In this document: piece after piece, positions 1 to 10,123 of the stretch
Layout: every line of letters begins with the position of its first letter
Position numbering within the stretch: position 1 is the first letter of the stretch
Source of the DNA: Ignavibacteria bacterium
GTDB taxonomy: Bacteria > Bacteroidota > Ignavibacteria > Kapaibacteriales > UBA4661
Direction of reading: 5' to 3'
NCBI GenBank assembly: GCA_947459425.1
Contig: CANHDJ010000020.1
Coordinates: 1-57,449 of the forward strand
Length of the DNA: 57,449 bases
Notes under the pieces: model-generated
Told to the model about the DNA's origin: nothing
The model's database searches: none
The model's input: only the letters and a program-made list of their open reading frames with translations
Made by a program: the position numbers and the translations under genes

Positions 1-313
1 ATGGTTTCATAGCACTTTCCTGCTCTTGTTGCCGAATGATTTTGCAAGGTTTTTAGACAAATCTACACTTTTCTGTGTATTTTTGACCATACTTTTGGAT
101 ACCAAATACAGATATTTCCTTGCTCCTTGAGGTTTTTCAGGGACGACTAGTTACACGAAATCACAAGAATTGGTTGTGGCTATCGCATCTGTTTAGCATT
201 GCCAGATGATAACATTTGCAATGTCATGGTAAAATCACGAAAAATTCGTAACTTGCGAATCTGTACCACAAATTTTATCGCCAATAACTCGTTTTTTGAT
301 TTTTTATTGATTT
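1..313. other. Non-coding leader region upstream of typA
   Basis: I find no convincing gene here. The stretch is AT-rich, carries short dyads (for example ATTCG/CGAAT around 244-260) and presumably holds the typA promoter, but I see no clear TTTG/TAnnTTTG promoter pair. Seen directly: no long open frame with coding character on either strand. Confidence 0.5.
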
Positions 314-2164
314 ATGCAGCAAGTACCTCGTAACCCGAATATTCGTAACATCGCCATCATCGCGCACGTTGACCACGGCAAAACAACGCTTGTGGATCAC
401 CTTCTTCGCCAAGCTGGAACATTCCGCGAAAACCAAGTCGTTGCCACGCGACTTATGGATTCCAACGATTTGGAACGCGAAAAAGGCATTACCATCATGG
501 CAAAAAATGCCGCCATTCACTGGAACGGCATGAAAATCAACATTCTCGACACGCCCGGTCACTCCGATTTTGGCGGCGAAGTAGAGCGCGTTCTTTCGAT
601 GGTGGACGGCGTGCTGCTGCTGGTGGATGCCGCCGAAGGACCACTTCCGCAAACACGCTTCGTTTTGAAAAAAGCGCTGGAAATGGGCTTGATTCCTATC
701 GTCGTGGTCAACAAGATTGACCGCTCCGATGCTCGTCCGGCGGAGGTGTTGGACGAAGTTATGCAACTTTTCATCAACCTCGAAGCAGATTACGAACAGC
801 TTGATTTTCCTGTGGTGTACGCCATTGCGAAACAAGGCATTGCCAAGCGTTCGTTAGAAGACGAATCCGATTCGCTCACGCCGCTTTTTGAGACAATTAT
901 CGCCACCATCCCGCCGCCACCGGCTGAATTGGACAAACCATTTCAGATGATTATTGCGGCATTGGATTGGAATGATTACGTCGGTCGTATTGCCGTTGGT
1001 CGTATTCATCGCGGCAAAGTAAAAGTAGGTGATAACGTAGCCCTCATGCGTCCTAGCGGCTCAATCGAAAACAATAAAATCACGAAATTGTACGTTTTCG
1101 AGGGCAACCAGCGCAAAGAAGTTGATTCCGCCGAAGCGGGCGATTTGATTGCTCTTTCGGGCTTTGAAAACGTTCACATCGGCGACACGATTGCTGATGC
1201 AGCTAATCCCGAAGCGCTCCCGTACGTGAATATTGACGAGCCGACGCTTGCGATGCACTTTATGGTAAATACCTCGCCGTTTGCCGGGCGCGAAGGAAAA
1301 TTTGTCACTACGCCAAAACTGCGTGAGCGTCTGTTCCGCGAAACCCGCACAAATGTTGCTTTGCGCGTTGCCGACACCGACCAGCCGGATAATTTCCGTG
1401 TGTCCGGTCGTGGGGAGTTGCAATTAGCGATTTTGATTGAAACCATGCGCCGCGAAGGCTATGAGTTTGCGGTTTCAAAGCCAGAAGTTCTCTATAAGCG
1501 CGACGATAACAACAAATTGCTTGAACCGATGGAACACGTGATTGTGGATGTTTCCCAAGCACAAATCGGCACAGTGATTGAACTTTTGGGTCGCCGCAAA
1601 GCGGAAATGTTGAACATGACCCCATCGGGCGATATGGTTCGTGCGGAATTTATTGTTCCGGCTCGTGGTCTTATCGGCTTCCGCACGGAGTTTTTAACAT
1701 CGACTCGTGGCGAGGGTATTATTCATCACACCTTTCACGGTTACGATGCTCACAAAGGCGATTTTGCAACACGTACACGCGGATCGTTGATTTCAATGGA
1801 AGCTGGTCCTTCGACGGCGTATGCGCTTGAAATGGTGCAAGAACGCGGTATCCTTTTCTTGGGACCTGGCGTGGATATTTACGAAGGAATGGTCGTCGGT
1901 GAAAATTCTCGTGAAGATGATATGGTTGTCAATCCTTGTCGCACAAAGCACCTGACGAATATGCGTGCAAGCGGCTCGGACGGAACTGTTCGCTTGGACA
2001 CACCGCGCCAACTCAGCCTTGAGCAGTATATCGAATTTATTTCCGATGATGAGCTTTTGGAAGTGACACCGCAAAACATCCGTATTCGCAAGCGTTTCTT
2101 GAACGCAACCGACCGCGCCCGCATGAAAAAACGCTCATCGCTGGCAGTAGCCGAAGAAGCATAA
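314..2164 (+). CDS. typA: Ribosome-associated translational GTPase TypA/BipA
   Basis: A translational GTPase of the EF-G family that binds the 70S ribosome and helps 50S assembly and growth under stress or cold. The P-loop AHVDHGKTT lies at residues 17-25, the switch I threonine in [14 protein letters not shown] (G3) near residue 80 and NKID (G4) near residue 135. These are followed by the beta-barrel domain II, the EF-G-like III and V domains, and the BipA-specific C-terminal domain. Its 616 residues match the usual family length. The ATG at 314 is the only start that keeps the N-terminal leader just ahead of the P-loop, and no clear Shine-Dalgarno precedes it. It stands alone and converges on a YigZ-family gene across a strong bidirectional hairpin. 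Family assignment is very secure. Confidence 0.97.
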   Translation: MQQVPRNPNIRNIAIIAHVDHGKTTLVDHLLRQAGTFRENQVVATRLMDSNDLEREKGITIMAKNAAIHWNGMKINILDTPGHSDFGGEVERVLSMVDGVLLLVDAAEGPLPQTRFVLKKALEMGLIPIVVVNKIDRSDARPAEVLDEVMQLFINLEADYEQLDFPVVYAIAKQGIAKRSLEDESDSLTPLFETIIATIPPPPAELDKPFQMIIAALDWNDYVGRIAVGRIHRGKVKVGDNVALMRPSGSIENNKITKLYVFEGNQRKEVDSAEAGDLIALSGFENVHIGDTIADAANPEALPYVNIDEPTLAMHFMVNTSPFAGREGKFVTTPKLRERLFRETRTNVALRVADTDQPDNFRVSGRGELQLAILIETMRREGYEFAVSKPEVLYKRDDNNKLLEPMEHVIVDVSQAQIGTVIELLGRRKAEMLNMTPSGDMVRAEFIVPARGLIGFRTEFLTSTRGEGIIHHTFHGYDAHKGDFATRTRGSLISMEAGPSTAYALEMVQERGILFLGPGVDIYEGMVVGENSREDDMVVNPCRTKHLTNMRASGSDGTVRLDTPRQLSLEQYIEFISDDELLEVTPQNIRIRKRFLNATDRARMKKRSSLAVAEEA

Positions 2165-2194
2165 TGATTGCGCAGCAAGAACGCATCTAAAGAG

Positions 2195-2237
2195 AAAAGG
2201 CGGAAGAAAGGCATCAAACCTTGCTCTTCCGCCTTTT
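2195..2237. terminator. Bidirectional rho-independent terminator between typA and the yigZ-like gene
   Basis: A perfect 12-bp stem (2195-2206 with 2226-2237, AAAAGGCGGAAG/CTTCCGCCTTTT) has a 19-nt loop. It has T-rich sequence on the 3' side in both orientations and lies between two convergent genes. Confidence 0.85.
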
Positions 2238-2261
2238 TCGGTCTTTTGAGGTTTGACCATG

Positions 2262-2897
2262 TTAGGCTTCCGAACCATCAGCAAAATGCGCCTCGCTTGT
2301 CCCAGCACGGGCAGAAGTGGCGTTGGTCACGGCGGCACTGAACTCTTCTGCTTTCGAGAGTGGAATGTGTGCAACAAATTCCGCCACGTCGCCGTAAGAC
2401 TCCTCATAACGCACGGCATATTGCGCTAAAAGGCGCTTGATAATGTTTATATCTTCGTAAACACAGAACACGCGAAGCGCTTTTGTTTGCACAACATCAA
2501 ATTTTGTGCAAAGTTGCAATGCGGCTTCCGTCGCATCAGAATACGCCCGCGCAAGTCCGCCAACGCCAAGTTTTGTACCGCCATAATACCGCGTGACAAC
2601 GGCGACAACATCGCTAATGTCAAATTTTTGGAGAATAAATAGTATCGGCTTTCCGGCGCTTCCTGAAGGTTCGCCATCGTCGGCAGTGCGGAAATTTAAG
2701 CCTTGTGCGCCGAGGCGATAGGCAAAGCAATTATGCGTTGCATCGTAAAATTCTTTGCGAATATCGTCAATGTACCCCAAAGCGTCTTCTTTGCTGCGCA
2801 CGGGCGCAACAGAGCCGATAAAGCGTGAGCCTTTGACGACAATTTCCGCTCGCTCACGCGAGGTGATAGTACAATAAGTGTCAGATTGATGAGTCAT
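2262..2897 (-). CDS. YigZ/IMPACT family protein (UPF0029)
   Basis: A 211-residue member of the YigZ/IMPACT family. It shows the family's N-terminal core, with KGSRFIGSVAPV near residue 20 and the signatures THNCFAYRLG and DDGEPSGSAGKPIL, followed by a short C-terminal ferredoxin-like domain. Eukaryotic IMPACT regulates the eIF2alpha kinase GCN2. The bacterial function is poorly defined, although some structural work suggested nucleic acid or ribosome contact. I chose the ATG at 2897 (MTHQSD) because a longer in-frame start adds 20 hydrophobic residues absent from the family. It converges on typA and lies back to back with bshA. Family certain, function open. Confidence 0.9.
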   Translation of the reverse strand: MTHQSDTYCTITSRERAEIVVKGSRFIGSVAPVRSKEDALGYIDDIRKEFYDATHNCFAYRLGAQGLNFRTADDGEPSGSAGKPILFILQKFDISDVVAVVTRYYGGTKLGVGGLARAYSDATEAALQLCTKFDVVQTKALRVFCVYEDINIIKRLLAQYAVRYEESYGDVAEFVAHIPLSKAEEFSAAVTNATSARAGTSEAHFADGSEA

Positions 2898-3009
2898 AAG
2901 TAGCACAAGAAACGACAAAAATACATCATTTTTTGCAAAGCACGGCAGAAAAGCCACGCTGAATCCACATTACGGTAAGAATCTCTTCATTAACGAAAAC
3001 AACAACGCT

Positions 3010-4197
3010 ATGAATATCGGAATTGTTTGCTATCCAACCTACGGCGGAAGTGGCGTAGTAGCAACCGAACTGGGGAAAGCACTGGCAATGGAAGGACACC
3101 AAGTGCATTTTATCACCTACGCAATGCCCTTCCGTTTGGATGGCTTTCACAACAACGTGTTTTATCACGAAGTAGAGATGCCAAATTATCCGCTTTTTGA
3201 ATTTCAACTCTACACGCTTGCTCTTGCCAGCAAGATGGTGGATGTGATTCGGTACGAAAAATTGGATATTCTGCACGTTCACTACGCCATTCCACACGCA
3301 ACGAGCGCGTATCTCGCAAAGAAAATCATTGAAAAAGAGCATGACATCAAGATTGTCACAACGCTCCATGGCACGGATATTACACTTATTGGCTTAGAGC
3401 CGAGCTTTTTGCCATTAGTCAAATTTGCTATTGAGGAATCCGACGCGGTTACGTCGGTTTCACGTTTTCTTCGGGAAAAAACGCTCACCAATTTTAATAT
3501 CAAACATAAAGAAATTGACGTTATTCCGAATTTTATTGATACTGACCTCTATGTACCGTCGTCAGAATGCGGCTTGCGTGAACAGTACGCTCCACAAGGC
3601 GAAAAGATTCTCATGCACGTCTCGAATTTCCGCCCCGTCAAGCGCGTAGGCGACACAGTGCGCATTTTGCACGAGGTTCTGAAATCTGTCCCGGCAAAAC
3701 TGATTTTAATCGGCGACGGACCCGAACGCTCAGAAGCAGAGCGCCTCAGCCGCGAACTCGGTATCGGCGAACACGTGCGCTTTTTGGGCAAACAAAATGG
3801 GCTTCCGCAAATTCTCTCAGCAGCCGATGTTTTCCTGCTTCCAAGTCAATCGGAAAGCTTTGGCTTGGCGGCACTGGAAGCCATGAGTTGCGGTGTACCA
3901 GTCGTCGCAACGAGTAGTGGCGGCATCCCGGAGGTCATTATTCATGGCGAAACGGGCTATGTTGCCGAAATTGGCGATACCGACCGTATGGCAAAATACG
4001 TCGTGGATCTGCTCACCAACCCCAAAAAGCACAAACGTTTTGCCGAAGCCTCTCGCCAACGGGCTGTGGAGGAGTTTGAAACCAAACTGCTTTTGCCGAA
4101 CTACATTGCACTATATGAGCGATTGTTGGCAAGTCCCAAAGCCGCATCGAACGAGCCTTCCAAGCAAAATGGTTATGTGTTGGATTTTGTAGTCTAA
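3010..4197 (+). CDS. bshA: N-acetyl-alpha-D-glucosaminyl L-malate synthase BshA (bacillithiol pathway)
   Basis: A GT-B fold, family 4 glycosyltransferase of 395 residues. BshA transfers GlcNAc from UDP-GlcNAc to L-malate, the first step of bacillithiol synthesis. The N-terminus MNIGIVCYPTYGGSGVVAT is nearly diagnostic for BshA, and LHGTDIT, VSNFRPVKR and the donor-site segment ESFGLAALEAMSCGVPVVA are all present. Length matches the family. The deacetylase BshB and the cysteine ligase BshC are not in this window. The gene is divergent from the yigZ-like gene with a spacing of about 110 bp, so the two promoters must lie there. Bacillithiol is known in Firmicutes, Deinococcus and many Bacteroidota/Chlorobiota. 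Confidence 0.92.
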   Translation: MNIGIVCYPTYGGSGVVATELGKALAMEGHQVHFITYAMPFRLDGFHNNVFYHEVEMPNYPLFEFQLYTLALASKMVDVIRYEKLDILHVHYAIPHATSAYLAKKIIEKEHDIKIVTTLHGTDITLIGLEPSFLPLVKFAIEESDAVTSVSRFLREKTLTNFNIKHKEIDVIPNFIDTDLYVPSSECGLREQYAPQGEKILMHVSNFRPVKRVGDTVRILHEVLKSVPAKLILIGDGPERSEAERLSRELGIGEHVRFLGKQNGLPQILSAADVFLLPSQSESFGLAALEAMSCGVPVVATSSGGIPEVIIHGETGYVAEIGDTDRMAKYVVDLLTNPKKHKRFAEASRQRAVEEFETKLLLPNYIALYERLLASPKAASNEPSKQNGYVLDFVV

Positions 4198-4605
4198 TTT
4201 TACTTTGGCAAATTGGCGACAAACGCAGATATGAAGAGGGCTTGCAAAAAAATATCTTGTCAAAAAAAACGACTTATCGGCTGGAGAACGCTTTAAAACT
4301 GAATTTCTGTTGCTTTTGTCCAGTATTTACCTGCGGTGCTGACCATTTTTGCGCTTTTCTTTTCATTATTACCCTGAAAAGCCCGCTATTCCTATACAGT
4401 AACTCTTTTAGGACACGTCCGCCTTTTCGGTTATGTCCTAAAAGAGCTGCTTGAAAACAAAAAACTTAGGTGAATTAGAATCGAACTTCTTCAGAAAACG
4501 AGGCCGTTTTCCTGATTCTTTTCATCGTTTGTTGTACAACAACCTTGTAAGTCGTTTATTTTATAGTAATTCTTTGTGGACACCACCATTTTGTTCTCTT
4601 CCTTA
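4198..4605. other. Intergenic region without a gene, containing a long hairpin
   Basis: About 400 bp between convergent bshA and the M61 peptidase gene. The short open frames here show no coding character. The only clear structure is the inverted repeat at 4403-4446, listed separately. Confidence 0.5.
4403..4446. repeat. Perfect 13-bp inverted repeat (possible bidirectional terminator)
   Basis: CTCTTTTAGGACA (4403-4415) pairs perfectly with 4434-4446. The 18-nt loop contains a further CCG/CGG pairing. It lies between convergent genes but far (more than 150 bp) from either stop and lacks a classical U-tract, so it could also be a small palindromic repeat element. Confidence 0.5.
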
Positions 4606-6453
4606 CTACAAATTTTTCAACCACGCATTGCGCAGCATTATTTGGCGATAATATGCCTGTGGGCTGCGCTCGAAAACATACTGACGTTCCTCGCGGCGTG
4701 TCTGCACAGGCAGTGTGAGCGTCAGTTCTTTGCCGGAGCGCAAGACAGTAAGCGTATAGGTTGTTGACGGAAGAAACTTTGCCGTGAGATTAGCAAAGGT
4801 CTTATTATCTGGGTTTGTGAGGGGTTTTCCATTGACAGCACGAATCTCATCATCCACCTCAACACCGCTTCCGACAAGCGTTTCACGGAAATCGGCTACC
4901 GTCAGTTTCCCATCGCGGAGGCGTGTTTTTAAGCCTGCTTCCGCCACCGCAGTATCGGAAAATTTTCGCTCGGAGTAGGCAATACCGATTTTTGCATAAT
5001 ACTCACGAAGCGGTAACGGACTTGCCTTGCGGACGTACTGCTCGAAAAAATCAGCAATTTCAGGGTAGGTCATTTTGACGAATTCCTGCAAAAATTCTTT
5101 TTCGGAAAATGCTTTTTCGGGACCATATTTCTTCATCAATTCTTGAATAACTTCCCGTAAACCTCTCTTACCATTGGACAGTTCCAGCAGCCGAATATCC
5201 AACATCCCCGCTACAAGCGCCCCGCGATAGTAAATATTACCATACTGCTTTTGCCCGGAATCGGAATAACACGTCAGGCTGAGTTTGCTCAGGCTATAGG
5301 TGCGGTCAAAATAATTTTGATCAACGAGAGTTTTTTGACTGAGGTCGGTGAGGTATTGGTCGAGAGATTTTAAGCCGCTCCGAAGTTGCATGATGTGAGC
5401 CGCCCATTCGGTTGTGCCTTCGTAGAGCCAAAGATGCTCGGATGCCGTTGGCTTGACAAAGTTAAAACGTTCAATGATTTCGCTGTGAATATTGAGCGGC
5501 GTGATGACGTGAAAAAACTCGTGTGCAGCAATATCGGTAATTGATTGCCCATATTCCGGCGTAAACGGACGCTCTTCCATGACATATTCGGAGCTGTACG
5601 AGTGTTCCCATGCGCCCGCTGAGGTGTTTTCAAAATGAAAAAGGAATGTATAGCGCTTAACTGGTAATTCGCGGAGAAACTCTCCTGCGGAATTGAGCAT
5701 TTTACTCATTGCACCCAAAAGCTGCTCGGAGGAGATTTGGTCGGTTTTGGAGTAGGTGTAAATTTCGATTGCCGTACCTTTGATGTTCGTGCGGGCGCTG
5801 GTCAAACGCCCCATCAGCACCGGAGAATCAACGGCAAAATCATAGTTTTTTGCGTAATAGTATCCCGTGCTGTCCAGCTCAAGCGGCGTACCAATTTTCC
5901 ACGAATTTGGATAGAGAAACTTGATTTTAAGCGGTGTTGATTGCATCTCTGTTGGGAAACCAATAACCGTGTGCGTGTTAAAAAGCGTGTGGTCGTCCTC
6001 AATGGATGAGCCGCACATACGGAAGATTTCATCCCGTGTTACAGGCGTGTCGAAGGTCTCTGCAATGGCGTAGCGGATTTCTACGACTTTTTCCGGTTGT
6101 TTGATTTTCCACTGATTCACGGAAATATTCTCGCATGGTATTTCTTTTCCTCTTTCATCAAAGGCTTGAAATTTCCTCACGAAGCGCCCAATATCCATGA
6201 TTTGATACGTGCCGGGGGCAGTTGCGGCAAATTGATAGACAGCATTCGCAGCAGTTAAGCCACTTACAAGCAAGCGCACTTTGAAGGTATCATCGGAGCG
6301 GTCATTAAGATTCACTTCGTAAACCAGTGTACGTGTCAGGGTAGGCTTGGAAACTGCACCGGGCTTGGTTTTAGCAGCTTTTTGACCCAAAAGAATGTTT
6401 GTGCCGAAGCAAAGCAATAATGCCGCACAAGCGACAAGGAATTGAGGTTTCAT
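4606..6453 (-). CDS. Exported M61-family (glycyl aminopeptidase-like) metalloprotease with PDZ domain
   Basis: A 615-residue zinc peptidase of family M61. A signal peptide spans about residues 1-23 (MKPQFLVACAALLLCFGTN). An N-terminal beta-rich domain follows, then the gluzincin motif HEFFH in DIAAHEFFHVITPLN, with the downstream glutamate in YEGTTEWAAH as the likely third zinc ligand. A C-terminal PDZ-like domain (about residues 505-590) contains GVEVDDEIRAVNGKPL. M61 enzymes release N-terminal glycine or alanine from peptides. Export implies a periplasmic or outer-membrane-facing role. It follows the MltD-like gene on the same strand, but a terminator lies between them, so it probably has its own promoter. 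Family secure, substrate unknown. Confidence 0.9.
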   Translation of the reverse strand: MKPQFLVACAALLLCFGTNILLGQKAAKTKPGAVSKPTLTRTLVYEVNLNDRSDDTFKVRLLVSGLTAANAVYQFAATAPGTYQIMDIGRFVRKFQAFDERGKEIPCENISVNQWKIKQPEKVVEIRYAIAETFDTPVTRDEIFRMCGSSIEDDHTLFNTHTVIGFPTEMQSTPLKIKFLYPNSWKIGTPLELDSTGYYYAKNYDFAVDSPVLMGRLTSARTNIKGTAIEIYTYSKTDQISSEQLLGAMSKMLNSAGEFLRELPVKRYTFLFHFENTSAGAWEHSYSSEYVMEERPFTPEYGQSITDIAAHEFFHVITPLNIHSEIIERFNFVKPTASEHLWLYEGTTEWAAHIMQLRSGLKSLDQYLTDLSQKTLVDQNYFDRTYSLSKLSLTCYSDSGQKQYGNIYYRGALVAGMLDIRLLELSNGKRGLREVIQELMKKYGPEKAFSEKEFLQEFVKMTYPEIADFFEQYVRKASPLPLREYYAKIGIAYSERKFSDTAVAEAGLKTRLRDGKLTVADFRETLVGSGVEVDDEIRAVNGKPLTNPDNKTFANLTAKFLPSTTYTLTVLRSGKELTLTLPVQTRREERQYVFERSPQAYYRQIMLRNAWLKNL

Positions 6454-6483
6454 GGGGATGGAACGGTATGAAGGATGAGTCTA

Positions 6484-6516
6484 AAAAAGATGTAGCCCAT
6501 GATAACATGAGCTACA
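6484..6516 (-). terminator. Rho-independent terminator after the MltD-like gene
   Basis: On the minus strand a 10-of-11-bp stem (6506-6516 with 6491-6501) has a 4-nt loop and is followed by a T-rich run (TCTTTTTTAG). It lies just after the transglycosylase stop and before the M61 start. Confidence 0.75.
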
Positions 6517-6559
6517 CCGTGCAAATGAGTATACGTTAATTTCTGCGGATATGCCGCGT

Positions 6560-9160
6560 TTATTTTACTTTTAATGTTTGCCCCACACGTGCCGTATTAC
6601 CCGTGATTGCGGGGTTGAGCTTTTTTAATTGCTCAACATTCAAACCAAAACGACGGGAAATCGAATAGAGTGTATCGCCTGTTTTGACGGTGTAACTATC
6701 GCTATCGTCTTCTTTTGTAGGAGTTTCGTCGCCCTTGGCGATGCTGCTGGCATAGACTTTCAACTCCATACCGGGTTTGATATATGTGCCGCGCAAGCTA
6801 TTCCATTGAGAAAGGTCACGGGTTGTAACATTATATCGTTCAGCAATCGTATTGAGTGTTTCGCCTTTTTTTACTTTGTAGAGTGTTGGCTTTCCGGCAG
6901 GAGCAGTTGTGGAGGAAGCGGCTACTTTAGGCTCGGTAGCTGGTGTCGCACCTTCACTCGTTGCCGATTGAGTTTGTTTAGCGACTTGATTTTCCGCCGT
7001 TGTTGGAATAATTAAGGACTGCCCAACGAAAATACGACCATTGGGACGCATTTTGGAGAGCTTGCGAATTTCGTCCATTGTCACACCATAATCATCGGCA
7101 ATTTTCGCTAATGTTTCGCCTTGTGCAACTTTATGCTTCAGCATACCCGGTTTTGTAGGAGCAGCTTTACTTGATTCGTCAGCACTATAATTTTTATCAA
7201 CATAGAGTGTTAATTTATCGCCAAGGCTGACTTTATCGGAGTTATAGGGAATATTATTCCAATTACGCATATCGGAAAGGCGCACGTTGTAGCGGGCAGA
7301 AATATTGTACAAGGTCTCCCCGGCAATAACTTCGTGTTCAATTTTCTTGCTATTTGGTGGAGGCGGTGCAGGGCGATGTTGGACAACTTCGTTATCGTCG
7401 GACTTATCAGTATGTTCTTTCGATACTTTATCATTAGACCGTTTGTCTTTCGTATTCGCAGCAACGGCTTGTGTTGCTGGCGTATCTTCCTCTTCTTCTT
7501 CCTCGTCTTTCGCCGGAGCGGTATAGCGTCCGTCGGTAGGAATACGAAGCATTGTGCCAACAGGAATACGTTTTTTCTTGCCCGTCAGGTCGTTTGCAGC
7601 AGCAATAACCGACGAGGAAACACCATATTTGCGGGCTATTGAGCTAAGGGTCTCGCTTCCGCTCACTTCGTGCATCGTCCATGAATGTTTCTCGGCTTTA
7701 CTCATTTTTTCGTAATTAGCAACAAACGTACTTTTGGTGCCAACAGGAATCTTGAGCTGATACTGTTCGGAGTATGGTGGCGTGGCTTGACGAATAAGTT
7801 CAGGATTGAGGTCTTGCAAGGTTTCTTCGCTTACGCCCGCGCAACGCGAAAGAACGCGAAAATCTACTGCCTCGCTAATCGGCACCACATCATAGTTAAA
7901 ACGCTCTTCAAACTGAATATTGGTAAAACCATACGCTTCAGGGTTCAAACAAACCTTTGCTGCGGCGATATAGAGCGGTACATAGTTACGAGTTTCTTTG
8001 GGCAAATACGGACGCACATCCCAATAATTCGGCTGACTGAGACCAGAGCGTGCAATAGCCCTACGCACTCCACCCAAACCGCAATTATACGCCGCCAGTG
8101 CCAAATGCCAATCGCCGAGTTCATTGTAGAGGTCTTTCAGGTGACGCATTGCTGCGCGGGTGGCTTTTTCAGGGTCGCGGCGCTCGTCTTGCCAATAATC
8201 CACGCCCAAGCCGTACATCTGCCCTGTGGTTTTAATAAATTGCCATAAACCAACAGCTTTTGCCCACGAAGTGGCATACGGACTCAGACCACTTTCAATC
8301 ATGGACAAATAGATTATCTCTTCCGGTGCGCCCTCTTCACGGGCGATTTTACGCATCATCGGAAACCATTTGCCTGTACGTTCCATCCATTTTTGGAAAT
8401 AGCGCCGCCCGCGCACCGCCAAAAACTCCACAGCCCAGAGAGATTCTTGATTCTCAGGGAGTGGGACTTGCAATTCAATACCACGCATACCCGTATAAGC
8501 AGCAAGCGCGGAACTGGATTCCGGCAAATTGAGCGGTACAAATTTCTGACGGCTTGAATCTTTCCCACGTGGGAAATTCAGGTCGTCATACGATGGCATA
8601 TCGCTATTTTCGATGGATTGAAAGAATTTATCCCGCAATACGACGATGGGCGATTTTTCACTGAGATTATCAAGATTTTTAATATAATTCTCATAGTCCT
8701 CAATGATAGACTGCATCAGGTCTATAAAGTCTTGATTATCTTGAATTTTAGGAAAATCCGCAATTTTATTGAGGGTTTCGATAGCTTGATCGAAGGAGCG
8801 GGCAGCGCGGGCGGTATCGGAACGATTGATGTAGGACAAGGCGCGAAGGTACTGCTGACGTGCGGATTCGAGGGTGCTGGTGACAAAGCGGTCATTCATC
8901 GCCACGCCCGGTACGACTTGGAGCGTATCATCAAGTTCAGCAAAATCATCCTGTAAGCGTGGAATGATTGTTTTGCCATCACCTGTTTGCGGCGTTGTCG
9001 GTTGCCGAGGGGATTCTTTTCGTGGGGATTGTGCAAGAAGCACGTGAGCGGACGCGGTAGGGAAAAAATGTTGCGTGAGTACCGCAAAAAGAGGTAAGAC
9101 GACCACAACTACTGCACACGTGCGTAAGAATTGTGCCATGCGGGGGTTCCTCGTTGACAT
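6560..9160 (-). CDS. mltD: MltD-like membrane-bound lytic murein transglycosylase with five LysM domains
   Basis: An 866-residue exported peptidoglycan lyase. An N-terminal membrane or signal segment covers residues 12-38 and is followed by a long linker. The SLT (lysozyme-like) domain lies at about residues 260-390, with catalytic Glu in SMIESGLSPYA and the family motifs GLWQFI and ALAAYNCG. An MltD-type linker repeat (LKIPVG) comes next. Five LysM modules occupy the C-terminal half (each begins with V-x-x-G-E/D-T-L) and are joined by Lys/Glu/Thr-rich linkers. MltD cleaves MurNAc-GlcNAc bonds to give 1,6-anhydroMurNAc ends, and LysM anchors it to glycan. Five LysM copies is more than the two or so of E. 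coli MltD but usual in Bacteroidota. A second in-frame ATG seven codons in is an alternative start. Confidence 0.93.
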   Translation of the reverse strand: MSTRNPRMAQFLRTCAVVVVVLPLFAVLTQHFFPTASAHVLLAQSPRKESPRQPTTPQTGDGKTIIPRLQDDFAELDDTLQVVPGVAMNDRFVTSTLESARQQYLRALSYINRSDTARAARSFDQAIETLNKIADFPKIQDNQDFIDLMQSIIEDYENYIKNLDNLSEKSPIVVLRDKFFQSIENSDMPSYDDLNFPRGKDSSRQKFVPLNLPESSSALAAYTGMRGIELQVPLPENQESLWAVEFLAVRGRRYFQKWMERTGKWFPMMRKIAREEGAPEEIIYLSMIESGLSPYATSWAKAVGLWQFIKTTGQMYGLGVDYWQDERRDPEKATRAAMRHLKDLYNELGDWHLALAAYNCGLGGVRRAIARSGLSQPNYWDVRPYLPKETRNYVPLYIAAAKVCLNPEAYGFTNIQFEERFNYDVVPISEAVDFRVLSRCAGVSEETLQDLNPELIRQATPPYSEQYQLKIPVGTKSTFVANYEKMSKAEKHSWTMHEVSGSETLSSIARKYGVSSSVIAAANDLTGKKKRIPVGTMLRIPTDGRYTAPAKDEEEEEEDTPATQAVAANTKDKRSNDKVSKEHTDKSDDNEVVQHRPAPPPPNSKKIEHEVIAGETLYNISARYNVRLSDMRNWNNIPYNSDKVSLGDKLTLYVDKNYSADESSKAAPTKPGMLKHKVAQGETLAKIADDYGVTMDEIRKLSKMRPNGRIFVGQSLIIPTTAENQVAKQTQSATSEGATPATEPKVAASSTTAPAGKPTLYKVKKGETLNTIAERYNVTTRDLSQWNSLRGTYIKPGMELKVYASSIAKGDETPTKEDDSDSYTVKTGDTLYSISRRFGLNVEQLKKLNPAITGNTARVGQTLKVK

Positions 9161-9498
9161 AGTGAAAAAACACAGAACTAAAGCCCCGCAAAAATGTTCT
9201 CAAGCAAACCATTCTTCAGCAGCAAAAGCATTATGAGTGTGCAGTTGCCGCTCAAGAATAGAGGCTAGTTCATGCGGGACGGCAATATAGGACTTTCGTG
9301 GTATCTGACCAAGCATGAATCGGTTCAACACCTTATCAGAACATCGGTTAAGAGTAATGTTAGTAAGGGCAACGCAAGAAAAAACGCGGGATAGAGAAGA
9401 TAATTATCTTTTTCGGAACAACATAATTAACGAAAATTAACATCATAGAAAAAACGCTTTATAACAAGAAAAATCTTGGTGGAAAAACAAACTTTACT
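9161..9498. other. Intergenic region without a gene
   Basis: Divergent space between the mltD-like gene and the EamA-type gene. It must hold both promoters. A small perfect dyad, GATAATTATC (9399-9408), is visible. I see no RNA gene or coding frame. Confidence 0.45.
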
Positions 9499-9621
9499 AT
9501 GGGATACAGCACGGTAAAAATTTCCCTTCCGTCCTTCATACCATTTTCCGTACATTGGCTATTGCTCAATTTCTTCACTCAATTTAGAAATGCACATTCC
9601 ACCCATTTTTACGACTTCTTC

Positions 9622-10044
9622 ATGTTTATTCTTTCCATTACCATCGTCATCATTGCGAATGTTGTTTATCACAGCGCTCAAAAATCTGTCGCGGCGAATG
9701 CTCACCCGCTTGTGGCAACACTCGTGGCATACGTTGTGGCAATCCTGCTCTGCGTGGCAGCATTCCCCTTTATGCCCCTTCAAAACAGTATCAGTGAAGA
9801 ATTGAAGCGAATAAATTGGTCGAGTTATATGCTGGGCGCATCCATCGTCGGCGTAGAACTGGGATATTTACTTGCGTATAGAGCAGGATGGGATGTCAGC
9901 ATTGGCTCGGTTGTGGCAAACGTGGCTATTGCTGTTATGTTGATTCCCGTTGGAGTATTGATGTTCAAAGAATCGCTGTCCTGGACAACAATTGCAGGAA
10001 TTGCGCTGTGCTTAATGGGAGTTGCACTAATTGCAAAAAAGTAA
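9622..10044 (+). CDS. Small EamA/DMT-type membrane protein (about four TM helices)
   Basis: A 140-residue hydrophobic protein with four predicted membrane helices: the N-terminus, residues 27-48, about 65-85, and a C-terminal pair ending MGVALIAKK. The C-terminal pattern, a helix followed by MFKESLSWTTIAGIALCLMGVALI, is typical of the EamA (DMT superfamily) repeat. The protein corresponds to a single EamA unit, so it would act as a dimer, as EmrE-like transporters do. Substrate unknown. I chose the ATG at 9622 because the longer frame from 9499 adds 41 residues with no family resemblance. It is a single gene converging on sdhC. Confidence 0.7.
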   Translation: MFILSITIVIIANVVYHSAQKSVAANAHPLVATLVAYVVAILLCVAAFPFMPLQNSISEELKRINWSSYMLGASIVGVELGYLLAYRAGWDVSIGSVVANVAIAVMLIPVGVLMFKESLSWTTIAGIALCLMGVALIAKK

Positions 10045-10071
10045 ATTCAAGAGACTCTTTAAAACGCAAAA

Positions 10072-10089
10072 GCGCGAATTTCTTCGCGC
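10072..10089 (-). terminator. Hairpin, probable terminator of the sdhC end of the respiratory block
   Basis: A GCGCGAA/TTCGCGC stem of 7 bp with a 4-nt loop is followed on the minus strand by TTTTGCGTTTT. It lies between convergent genes. Confidence 0.55.
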
Positions 10090-10123
10090 CTTGCCAGATT
10101 TATTACAATATCACCGTATGTGA

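Noticed and set aside
7685-8248. 187-codon plus-strand frame opposite the mltD-like gene
   Set aside because: It overlaps the conserved SLT catalytic domain on the other strand and has no recognisable features of its own.
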